In this document: positions 12,661 through 22,550 of the stretch, one piece after another
How positions within the stretch are numbered: position 1 is the first letter of the stretch
Layout of the letters: every line of letters begins with the position of its first letter
Origin: Chiridota heheva
Lineage: Eukaryota; Echinodermata; Holothuroidea; Apodida; Chiridotidae
Assembly (NCBI GenBank): GCA_020152595.1
Contig: JAIGNY010001857.1
Coordinates: 548,501 to 612,500 of the forward strand
Direction: 5' to 3'
DNA: 64,000 bases
The notes under the pieces: model-generated
What the model saw: only the letters and a program-made list of their open reading frames with translations
What the model was told of the DNA's origin: nothing
The model's database searches: none
Made by a program: the position numbers and the translations under genes

Positions 12661-12982
12661 TTTGCGCTATCACTTCCTGACCTCCTTGAGCGCCTTTTTC
12701 TCCTCCTTGCACAGCAAAAAATGGCCCTGATACATCCAGGCTTCTTCTCAATGTGTGAGAATTCACTTTCGTTGTCACTGTCAAAGCTTTCTTCAGCTTT
12801 GCGTCTATTTTGGGAGCTTCCCTTTAATCGAAACGATTCGTTGCCCATTTTTTTGACTGAAGCGGAGCCTGCCTCAAGAGTTAAGGCTGAATTGGCTACT
12901 TTCATCGACCGTGGTCCAGATGAGGAATCGGCATCATGGCTTCCCACACAGCTCTTAGGATTTTTTGAAGCGGAGTTTTTTT
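12661..12982 (-). CDS. Exon B, unit 5 (intact, 322 bp) of the array gene
   Basis: The only full-length, fully open exon B. The acceptor TTTTTATAG leaves two bases that complete the codon begun by exon A5 (G|AA, Glu). 106 full codons follow, then AA before GTAAGT. Order in the product: EKNSASKNPKSCVGS (resembling the Ser-rich blocks of exon A), a second related block ending SASVKKMGNES, an acidic/Ser stretch (EESFDSDNESEFSHIE), then KKPG followed by the compact motif CIRAIFCCARRRKRRSRRS. Adjacent cysteines beside a hydrophobic patch and a polybasic run could suit lipid-modified membrane attachment or nuclear import; neither is shown. The final AA is completed by G at the start of the next exon A, giving Lys. 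Confidence 0.65.
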
Positions 12983-13352
12983 CTATAAAAACAAGAAAAT
13001 AGAGTGGGGAAAACCAAAAATTGTTAGTTAGGCGGTGAAATTCTCAAGAGCTTTAACTTTCTAAAGAGACTTTAATTTGCAAAATTGTTTTGCATCCATA
13101 AATAAGGAAAAATTGGATAATGGAAAATTTGCAAAGTAAGGAATGGGGTAAGGTGGGGTGGGATAGGGGATACGAAATAATACAATTATGCCTAATGTTG
13201 CATCCAATATCTCCCCCATAGTTTAATTGTTGTTGTTTACATCAACGTCAGCTTCAAAGGGTGATGTCAGCGAGAAGAAGAGTGGGAAGGGGGGGGGTGT
13301 TACCTCCTCTCTCATGCCCCAATATAATACGCATAAGCTGTTGTATTCTTAC

Positions 13353-13870
13353 CATGTCCGTCTGTTTTTGCTGACATTTGGTGGCGTTGGGCTGTAGCAT
13401 TGACCAAAGCTAAGAACCAAAGAGTTGAGCGCACAGGAGTTGGAGATATCTCACGTCGCATCGATCGCTTTTGGGATAGGCCTGATTGAAGAAGTATCTT
13501 ATCATTTACCACCTCATCCTCTTTGAAGCAGCGAAGGACCGTTTCTAATCCATGTTCGGGGGGAAAGGACGTATCAAGATGCAAACCATGGTGTTTGTCT
13601 TTGTCCAGGGAAAGCTCATCGCGCCTTTTCTTGTTGGATGGTCCAACAGAGGCGTCAATATCTTGGCTTTCCGCACCGCTCTTAGGATTTTCTGAAGCAG
13701 AGCTTCGATCAAGGGTTGAGGTTGAACTGGCAGCTGTCATCAGCCATGGTTCAAAAGAGACATCGACATAATCGCTTTCCACGCCGTTCTTAGATTTTGC
13801 TGATGTGGAGCTTGGCTCAAGACTTGAGGTTGAACCGGCAAATTTCACCGACTTTATTGAACGGGATTTC
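13353..13870 (-). CDS. Exon A, unit 5 (intact, 518 bp), first array exon in transcription order
   Basis: Open throughout, with acceptor TTTTGTCACAG before 13,870 and donor GTAAGA after 13,353. Because transcription runs leftward, this is the first array exon reached. It begins with a single G that would complete the AA left by the exon at 38,253-38,440, giving AAG (Lys). The intron to B5 is 370 bp. Private changes include RCFKEDE for RCSKEDE. No homologous exon A is seen to the right of 13,870, so if the exon at 38.3 kb belongs to the same gene the joining intron is about 24.4 kb, unless unrecognised exons lie between. Confidence 0.65.
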
Positions 13871-14499
13871 CTGTGACAAAAATATAAAACAATTATAAAT
13901 ATAATTCACTCAAACGCAGGTTTCTAGCCGTTAGATATATTGAGCAGTTTAGTAAAACGGAAATCGGTTAGGTCTGTTAGTACAATAAGATTTGAAGGCA
14001 TGGGCGTAGGAAGGGTTTTTTTCTGGAAAGAGGGATGGGGGCGGTTGTGAAAGTTTTAAACTTCATATGTGGTTACTCTTCCCACCCCCACCGTTCTTTC
14101 CACAAAAAAAAAATATAAAAACATAATGTTTTGCTTTCATATCTTTTTAAAGGAACTCATGGCAAAATGATAACACTTCGTAGCTAAAATGCTTAATTGG
14201 GATCATAAGATATATTGACAGGTACAATACTCAGATATACGCAGGCGCCGTATATACTATTTTAACTAGTGGTGTGAATTATAAGATTAACCAACAACCT
14301 TAAATAAACATAATTCCATATGGAAAAAAAAATAAGTATTTCACCTTGGCGGAATGCACGCTTTCCCACTTTTTTAGAGGTTGAACGAATTGGTGAATCT
14401 AAAGGAAATTTTGGAAGAATGGCAATATTTCTGGAGAATGGCTGGTGATTTTCCAATTAGCAGCAATCTTTATTGGAAAATGGGAATGGGGTGGGTGGG

Positions 14500-14575
14500 G
14501 GTGAAATATACTTAATCGCCCCCATCTCCCATCTCCCCCCCCCCCCTCCCCTCCCCCCCCGCACACACACACTTT
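14500..14575. repeat. C-rich and (CA)n tract at the array edge
   Basis: A G-rich stretch, then a run of C and CCCTCCCC words, ends in (CA)n. The equivalent site in the other units is a G-rich plus (CA)n microsatellite near 1,915-1,986, 5,060-5,122, 8,210-8,280 and 11,336-11,408. Tract length differs in every unit, so it is the fastest-changing part of the unit. Confidence 0.85.
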
Positions 14576-14984
14576 TATGACTGGCGGCTAACGCTACCAG
14601 CTTGATTTACCAGCTAGGCCCCGTGTCCTGCAAATATGGTTGAATGCTAGTACGCGTCCACACCCAAATAGAGCAGATCTCCAAATCTACCGATTTGGAT
14701 ATGTGCCGATGTCCATTACAAAAGTGGCGCCACACACTATTCAAAAGTCAATGGGATTAACCGCGTTTAAAAAAAAAAGTTCCACATTTTTCTGGGAGAC
14801 TTTATTTTCGATATCAAAATCAACTCGCTTATCAATAAAAAATTGAACACACTTACAGTTTGTTTCCAGTTGCAGTTGTAAAATTTGTAAAGAAAAAACA
14901 ACAATAGATGGTAAAAATTAAAAGGAAAGGGGAAAAAAGCAACAATTTTTTGTCAGTTTTTTTACTTCAAAATCGTGAAACGCT

Positions 14985-15390
14985 CACAACAATGATGTAA
15001 TGCCGGCGCATGGGTATGTGCGTGCACATATAACATGTATTACGTCGCGCAATTATCATGCGCAATATTTTATTTATTTTCGTGACGCGTACGTACGCGC
15101 ATAGCGCCTATGCCGTTATATGCGCTCGAATTACAACACTTAAGCAGTACAATCCAATTCCTGCGCTTTATATACGCCGGTGAAAAACGCCTGTGAAAGT
15201 CCTCGCCCGTGTTAATCTTTCTCTAACTTGTGTACACTCGTGAAAATTCAGTTCTACGCAGGAATTTTACTGTAAAAGACCACGAAGCCTAAACTTCCAG
15301 AGAATAACGTTTTTTGTGCATTTCTATTTGATTCGGAAACATCTCCTTAATACCGAGGACTAAATTCTTCCTGATTAGGCCTACAAGGTA
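14985..15390 (+). promoter_or_regulatory. CpG-rich candidate promoter and first exon beside the array
   Basis: CpG is locally frequent (GGCGCATG, TACGTCGCGC, GACGCGTACGTACGCGC) in otherwise CpG-poor DNA from about 15,003 to 15,190. A TATA-like TTTATATA lies at 15,167-15,174, and a consensus donor CAAG|GTAAGG with GT at 15,388-15,389. A transcript starting about 30 bp after the TATA box would have a ~190-nt untranslated first exon. No long open frame is present. Strand and use are inference. Confidence 0.3.
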
Positions 15391-16243
15391 AGGAGAGAAG
15401 TTGGTAGCCATCGGAAGTAAAAGTTTGTTGTTTCGGTGATGTTGCATAATTGTAACAGCATTGTATTGAGGTGTAGGCTCACACGTTTCTGATACGTCTG
15501 ACGGAGATTGTGGGTTAGAATTATACGTTGCTGCTCGTTCCTAATGTGCCAGTGTATTTTAGCGTTAAAATTATAATCATGTCTAATTTTTCAATCGTAT
15601 TTTACTTATCTTTTGTAGTTTTTATTTTGCATATTTACATGTCTTATAGTTTCACACTATCTCTTTAACTTATTTGAGAAATAACATACGGTAGTTATTT
15701 TGTATTATCGCACGTCTTGTTTAAACCAGGGATCTATAACAGTATCCCTGGTTAAACGTTTTAGTTGTATATAATCGAATTTAGTACTTACTACTAGCAT
15801 AATGACGTCACTAGACTAAGTTTCATTCAATAATATTTACAAGAGCGGTCAAGTTAAAGGGGCACGAGAACGCAAAGTTTGGGCGTACCTTTAGGGAGAA
15901 CCCACCCACCCCCTCCCCCTCCCTCTCAAATATCAAATGCTTATATATCATGCAACGGTATCAAGGCTAGTTAATAAGAATATTCAAGTCACCTTAACCT
16001 TTGCCCTCATGTCGTCTGAGGGCTATGGAGGCATCAAGTTTATGGATCTGTTGTGGATAATATATATATGAAATTAAACAAAAGGGCGCCCCACATTCGG
16101 TCTAGTGCACTTTTGAGCAAAACCACCATATCTGCCTATTGTAAACATCCGCCCTTTCCCTAAAATAGTGCGCGACAAAGAACATGTGATACTTAAGTTA
16201 TATGTAAAGAGATATATTGTCAGCCTGAGACAATACAGGGAAT
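15391..16243. other. Unannotated AT-rich stretch
   Basis: No coding or RNA gene seen. It holds a strong hairpin at 15,719-15,757, a CRE octamer TGACGTCA near 15,804-15,811 and a C-rich patch near 15,900-15,930. Confidence 0.5.
15719..15757. repeat. Hairpin with 14-bp stem and 10-nt loop
   Basis: GTTTAAACCAGGGAT (15,719-15,733) is the reverse complement of ATCCCTGGTTAAAC (15,744-15,757), apart from one bulged A. No second copy was noticed in the window and no function is evident. Confidence 0.6.
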
Positions 16244-16415
16244 CCTGTTAGAGTTAAGTTACCCCAACCTGTTACGTAAGGCTACCCCAACCTGTTAGGG
16301 CTAGGCTATCCCAATCTGTTAGGGCTAGGCTACTCCAACCTGTTAGGGTTTAGTGAGATAAACATCTCACCCAGTATGCCCTACATGCTACACACTACTT
16401 GCAATACTGTGTGGG
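16244..16415 (+). repeat. 24-bp tandem repeat plus conserved hairpin (dispersed family)
   Basis: About 4.5 units of CCTGTTAGGGCTAGGCTACCCCAA at 16,244-16,352 run directly into a perfect hairpin GTGAGAT-AAAC-ATCTCAC (16,353-16,370) and then CAGTATGCCCTACATGC. The 24-bp motif returns at 18,776-18,900 and 25,218-25,297. The hairpin with its downstream sequence returns almost unchanged at 39,257-39,325. This looks like a dispersed non-autonomous element whose parts are found separately. Confidence 0.7.
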
Positions 16416-18240
16416 ACAACCTAACACAAACTTCCATCAGGATTTTTATTTTAAACTATGATACGATCAACACTTTTACTAATTGTGACTGCAAAAACAT
16501 TAATAATAGCTACCAATTTGATGACAATAATATTGTAAACTTACTAAATACATTTTTATCTCCTTATATAAAACAAAAAATAATGAAATTGAATGATTTT
16601 CGGAGCTAATCGTTTACCTTGACAACTTTGTCCGTCCGACTCATGACGGGCGTACAAAAGTAACGCACAGCTTTAGTTAGATTACGCTGGCGAGTATTAG
16701 TTTTAAGATATTCGCACTTAGATCTTTCTCGAGAGACAACAAGTCACCAGTGCAAAAAAAAAATTACATCACATATTACGATGGAGTATCATGTTTGATA
16801 TTTAATAAAATATCATTTAAGCGAAATAAAATATATGTTGCAAAACGGCCAAAAAATATTTGGGGAAAGAATTTAGGTCTATACACTTAAAAGAAAGTCT
16901 AGCTTAGTCATTGTTTTGAATGAATATCATGTACATGTTGTGATGCTCAATACATAAGTGTAGGAACGGAAAGGGCAGGGGGAACGTGCCCCACACAAAA
17001 ATGAATAAAGTGCCCCTTTTAAAAAGGTTATTGAATTAGTGTAAAACGGAACTAATTATTCTCAATATTGAAAGCGATGATGAAAGAGTCAAGTTCGGGG
17101 TTCTTTTTGTACCAGAATGTTATAGATTTGGGATATTTTGTGATGTTTTCTAAAAAGTACCATCTAATATCTCTCGGATGAGGGTACTTTTGATAGGGGG
17201 TCACCAGCGGTTTTGGTCTTTTTTTTTTTTTAGGGCGATGTGAAGAGGTGTTGTACATAAGGGCATTTTAATAATTTCATTGACACCGTCAGTGTCCCCC
17301 TCCCCTAACTCACTATAATAATTGTCCTTCCCCCTCCCCATTCAATATTGGCTATTGTTACTGTTTTCCCTGGAAATTTACGTTAAGAAAGGAATAAATT
17401 TAACATTGAAATGGAGAATAGGGGGTTACAATTCCCGGAAAAATGTTAAAGAAACATAACACTATAACATATGAAGTTCTCAAAAAGCTGAAGTGTTCCA
17501 GCTGTTTTGTCCAAGATTGTAGGCCTAGGCCTACTCCCAATAAAAAATATATCCCTTAATATTTCCTTTAACTTATGATGATCTGCAAGAATTTAAACTG
17601 CAGTCACAAATGCTAAATTAACCCTGTTAACGGTAGGTAAGGAAGTTTTGGCATTATTGGAACCCCCCACCCAAATCTTATCCTCATGTACCCCCCCCCA
17701 CCCCTGAATTCCAAATCCTATCATCCTCCCCGAATCCCAAATCAGTCCCCTCCTCACCCAAATCACGAACCCCAAATCTTAAACTACCCTAAATACCAAA
17801 ACCATATGTCACTGACCCCCATTCACCCCCACCCCGTGGGGTGGGGACTAATTATTAAGTATAGGGGCTAATTATTAAATATAGCCTAATTTTAGACCCC
17901 AGATAGTCTAGGCCATTTTACTTCCATTCAACAACTTGGAAGTTCTAAGCACTTGTATGGCACCTGATGAAATCACTCCACCTATTCAGTGCTGTCATGC
18001 AAAATAAATAACACACTATCCATTTAATAGTACCTCAGACTCCATAACAAACGCTATTTAGAATTAGCTATCAGTCATAGTTGTATAGTAAGCTTGCTGC
18101 CTATGGATACAACTAACTGGCCAACGCTAGTGTTACTGCTATTAACGTGCGTGGGACCCGCGAAACAAACATTTAGATATTAACAAAGTAAAAAGTTTCA
18201 GGATATCCCGCGGAAAATTTACAAAAACTTTAATCAGGTG
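16416..18240. other. Gene-free stretch
   Basis: Only short unsupported frames. GTGCCCC-type words near 16,985-17,025 resemble those at 53,040-53,280 and may be old transposon sequence. A C-rich tract of CCCAAATC and CCCCACCC words spans 17,660-17,840. No splice-supported exon was recognised. Confidence 0.5.
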
Positions 18241-18337
18241 ATGTACACGACGGTGTGCGCAGAATCATAGTGGTGTTTGCATTATAATTTGCGACTTCAG
18301 TATGACATCACTCTGTGTAAGCTGCCGTACCAAGAAA

Positions 18338-18392
18338 TGACGTCAAAAAGCCATAAGGAGAAATGACGTCAAATTGACGTCATAAAAAGACA
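18338..18392 (+). promoter_or_regulatory. Cluster of three perfect CRE octamers near a TATA-like box
   Basis: TGACGTCA occurs at 18,338-18,345, 18,364-18,371 and 18,375-18,382, followed at once by CATAAAAAG. The full palindromic CRE is bound by CREB/ATF-type bZIP factors in animals. Three copies in 45 bp are far beyond chance in AT-rich DNA. A candidate core promoter could fire to the right at about 18,420-18,450, but no downstream coding exon is recognised. Confidence 0.5.
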
Positions 18393-18737
18393 CCCGGTTG
18401 ACGATTCTGTTGATTGCGGTACAGACACTTTAGCGCTTTGCACAGTGAACCACCACGGAGAAGGATCAGTGAAATAATTTCTTATTTTAACCAATTTACG
18501 ACAGCCATTGAGGTTTAAAACGTAGGTGCCCAATAAGATTAAGTCTTTTTTAGTATGTTCATGATATTTTTATATAGTAGGACGTATTTTAAACTTATAA
18601 TTACAAAAGGCAACAGCCACAAATTCGTTGCGGAAAGGTTTATATAAAGCTGTGCGTCGTCAATATTATTATGTTGAGTCAATGTAATCGTTTTCCACGT
18701 TGTAATTTGTACAATGACTTCTGACTGTACAGCAGAT

Positions 18738-18900
18738 GCATATGGCTACAGTATACAGTCATATGTTACCTGACTAGTTAGGGTTAGGCTATTCCAGGGT
18801 TAGGCTACTCCAACCTTGTTAACTTGTAGGGTTAAATTACCCCAACCTGTTTTGATTAGGATACTCCAAACTGTAGGTTAGGCTAACCCAACCAGCCCAG
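18738..18900 (+). repeat. Dispersed-repeat copy with diverged 24-bp units
   Basis: GATGCATATGGCTACAGTAT and the following bases (18,735-18,778) match 39,322-39,365. They lead into several GGGTTAGGCTACTCCAAC units related to 16,244-16,352, here interrupted and diverged. Confidence 0.65.
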
Positions 18901-20909
18901 CCTGTTAAGGCTTTGTCAGATAATTAATACGCGATAGCCACTACATGGTAGAGCTGTAACCGTTTAGCGTGTACATGCTACACGCTCGCAAATCCTTGTA
19001 AACGTTTACTAAATACTTCATCGTGACTAATCATTTTTCATAGTCAGTCTTGCCATTGAAAATCAATAAGATCATTTATAATTCAATTCACACACACATT
19101 CGGCTGACAAAATTAAAATCAATGACTTTTAACAAACTGTGAACCCGATTAACATAACCTTTTTTAAATGTGAGAATCACAAATGCGCAGTAATCACCTA
19201 TGAATGGGGATATTATGCACTTTGATTTTGCCGAAATCCGAGGCTGACTTGTAAAATGCACCACGAATGTGCAGTAAACAGTGAAACTAACAATAGGCCT
19301 AGGCCATAATTAATAAGGCTTTAAATCCCACCCAATCAAGGCCCGTTTTACAAAATGTTAAATCGACCAACAAACACAATCAAAATATTTCAATCGTGAC
19401 AAGCAGTACATTTACATGTAAATATTACCTAATGAGTCAAAAAAAAATTGCAAGAAAGAAAAAATACTGCAAAATAAACAAACATAAAAAGGTTTTGACA
19501 GAACTAAAATTCTAGGTGCTTCGCAAAGATGGCGGCTGCTATTTTTTCGAAAGGACTAATATTTCAGAACTTCTAAAGTGGTGGCGTAGTTTTGAAATGT
19601 TTTACAGCAAGGTATCATAAGCCTAGTATGCAAGGTTTGTACAGTGGAACATTGAAAGCCATAGCGAGTGCGGCAAAAAATGTTACGCGATGTTGAGTTT
19701 AAATGACATTGAAAGGAAGTTATCTGTTCTTTCTAAACTGAATTTCCATGCGAATTTTCCATTAAAATGATGATTTATACTGTAGAAGTAAACTTTTTAC
19801 AATTTGGAAAGCAAAACTCGAGCGTCTATTTGGGCAATGGAATCAATACTTTTGCCGTGTTAGTTGCGCGATTTTTACTTCGCATTGTTAATTTAGAGCA
19901 ATTTTGGTGTATTTTGAAAAATTACGGTACTAAACGCGTGTAAACGAAACACGCTCACTTTTTTTGGCTTTTACAGGTTTACTAAAATCCATAAACGTTC
20001 ACAGCTCTACTACTGTACATGGCTGCTATACACAGTCAGAAAACACTATATACCCTAAAACGTTAAAACTGCTGCATTGGCTTATCATAGAAGTGTAGAT
20101 GAATTCGACTGCACGCTAAAAAAAACTAGGCCTTTTCGCGACGATCACAAGTCAACTTTTGACAATACTTTTTATCGCCATGGATTACTTTTACGTGATA
20201 CAAAATAAATAGATATATGCAATAATACTATATTGAGACGTCATTTACGTTTTGTGCGTGAGTTTAATCAAGAAAACTGAAAAGTTGCGTTTTGTGTAAG
20301 AGCCTTCGCTACTGACTTAGTTTCAAACAGCGCCTTGGATGGATGTATTTAATTAGTTGAAAAGTTGTCGAACAATAGATCTTTAGAGGGATGGTGAAAT
20401 CAACGTGCGTATAGCATTAAATCGAACACTGCACGCATTAATTGACAAATTTTCAAAATAGCAGTTGCCAGAGCACTCGGGTGATACGCGCACTAATTGT
20501 TTATGCGTTTCCTAAAGTGGGGTATTTGCGAAGTAATCGGAATGTCATTTCTTCCGTAATTTAGATACTTTTTACATACAAAATGTTCATCATTTCATTT
20601 GTAACTTAGTTTGAAAGATACTTTAAACTTTTAAGACGCTAATGAAATCAAAATTATAGCTTGTAAATACTTTTGTCAGTTTTGAGAAAAGTTTTCATTT
20701 CATGATTATGTTATTTGTTGTTGTCTGAGTGGTTTTCAATGTTACGAGTGTATTATGCATTGTCACACTCAGTATGCAAGTATTGCTTTGCAAGTAGTGC
20801 CCTACTGAGTGAGGTGTTAATCTCACTAGTTCAGGCCAGGCTACCCTAACCAGTTCAGGAGATGTCTTATTTTAAAGAACCTGTAAAATACCTAAGGCTA
20901 ATTCTGGCA
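18901..20909. other. Gene-free stretch with one YY1-like site
   Basis: AAGATGGCGGC at 19,526-19,536 is an exact YY1-type motif, often seen just after animal transcription starts, but no linked exon is visible. A fragment of the dispersed repeat (CACTCAGTATGCAAG, then GCCAGGCTACCCTAACC) lies at 20,766-20,860. Otherwise nothing recognised. Confidence 0.45.
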
Positions 20910-21330
20910 TGACAGACGGGACAAATTTACACTACTTACTAAAAAAAAATTTTAAGGCTTGCCAAAAACAATCTGTAAGATGTAACCTTCTTAGTTATGT
21001 AGACAGTCATTGTAAACAATGTGCAATTTATATTTAGAAATAATCCATGAAACTAGAGGATCAATGTCAGTGTAGTGACAAAGTAAAATCAGCGTGACAG
21101 ACGGGACGCAAACTACACTCACTTTTTTGAAAACGACTCTCCTTGGAAAAAGCTTTCTGTTCCCACATGAAATTAAATGTTTTCTCTCTGTCAAGTTAAT
21201 CAATTTTATACAAATAATCAGTAAACATATGACTTAGTTATTCAAAATATGTAACTGGAAATACATGTACCAGACTCATTAATGTTGTGACAGACGGGGC
21301 ATTTTTGCACACTTAAAAATGAAATTTTTG
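20910..21330 (+). repeat. ~190-bp diverged tandem repeat led by TGACAGACGGGAC
   Basis: The 13-mer TGACAGACGGGAC occurs at 20,910-20,922 and 21,095-21,107 and, with one change, at 21,288-21,300 (spacing 185 and 193 bp). Each copy is followed by a related ACACTNNCT and A/T-rich stretch, so these are diverged tandem units. Further motif copies are at 22,506, 22,533 and (partial) 23,182 and 23,341. Confidence 0.6.
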
Positions 21331-22505
21331 AAACTATACTTATGTGATGATAAAAAGTCTGTTCTAAAAAAAAATATTCAATCAACAACAATAACTAATG
21401 TTACGAATTAATAATAAAACGCTTTCAACAACCCTTTCAATATTCCGTCATTTGGAGCACCTTCATTAATACCAGAATTGAAGCTATTTTCGGTTTGCCT
21501 GTTTCATTGGCCAATATTTCACTTCAAAAGGCAATTTTTCATAATAACTTAATATTTTGGCACTGACAAGTATGTGCAAAACGATGTCAATAAAGAATAT
21601 GCACTAGATTAGTCTTCACAATCTGAGTAAAAGTGTAACATTTACATTTTGGCACTTTTGCATTAAAATCATTCAGTTTTCCTGCATCTTTTAAGTATAA
21701 CTTCTAGTATAACTTCAAACAATGTAACTTGAAATGTAGGCATACAATAAGCACTCAACATGTAGGTTAACTGTTTTATGTACGGTGAGTCAGGTTTTCT
21801 TCACCATACACAAGGGTGTTGGCGATAATGGCTCATCTACCTCAGAATTGCCTTTTCCAGGTTGCACAGGTAGGTTATCTGGTTAAATGCCATCTGAAAG
21901 TAGTTGAGTCAGTTTCACACTAGGATGCTGTCATCGCATATTATATAACATAAGGTTCCACACTCTAAAGATAGTGAGCACCACGGGTTCCAGGAAGGGT
22001 AGGAATATCTGCACCATCTGGTTGCCATGAGGCATCCAGTTACCTCCTCAAGTGATACAGGACATGTTTATTTTCGTACACTTATTGTGCAATATTTGGT
22101 GTTTCTGTTGGTGCCATTGGCCATGCCATAATCTATGACATGTCCCCTATTAAGGGAGCCTCTTCCCCCAATATCATCAGTATTTCCCTTGTTGTGAAAT
22201 GTAGCTGAGCATGTACATTACATGTTCTGCACATCCCATGTACAGTAAACATATGTGTAGTGTGTGCGCAGGAATCATGACTGACATGACCGGAACAAAA
22301 AGATGGGCTAAGAAGGCAGTCAAAGTATCACTGCCCTAAAGGCTGAAATGTGTATTTTTATAATTGATATTGAGTTTACTTTTTTACTGATAAATTAATC
22401 AATTAAATTATTAACAAAGACATGGAGTATTATAAGTAAAATAGTCTCTATGTTTACCATTTTTTACAACCTAGAGTTGATAAAAAAATATTTAAAAAAA
22501 ACATG
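21331..22505. other. Gene-free stretch
   Basis: Mixed AT-rich sequence with no open frame worth reporting and no repeat recognised elsewhere in the window. Confidence 0.45.
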
Positions 22506-22550
22506 TGACAGACGGAACAAAAGGGAAAATTGTGACAGACGGGATGTGAT

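Larger units (their letters stand above)
1..14800. repeat. Head-to-tail tandem array of a ~3.13 kb unit carrying two exons
   Basis: The same landmark (ATTGTAAACACCC) recurs at 1, 3138, 6273, 9432 and 12541, giving unit lengths of 3137, 3135, 3159 and 3109 bp. Four units are complete. The fifth stops being recognisable near 14,800, inside the intron upstream of exon A. Similarity is very high through exons and introns alike, with differences mainly single-base changes and run-length changes, so copies are recent or homogenised. Unit 5 becomes more divergent from about 14,300 to its right edge, as expected of an array boundary. The left boundary is outside the window, so total copy number is unknown. 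Confidence 0.97.

Noticed and set aside
1-14800. Array of independent tandem genes, one per unit
   Set aside because: Not excluded, but no promoter, start exon or terminal exon was recognised within a unit, and the exon phases join perfectly across units, which favours one gene.
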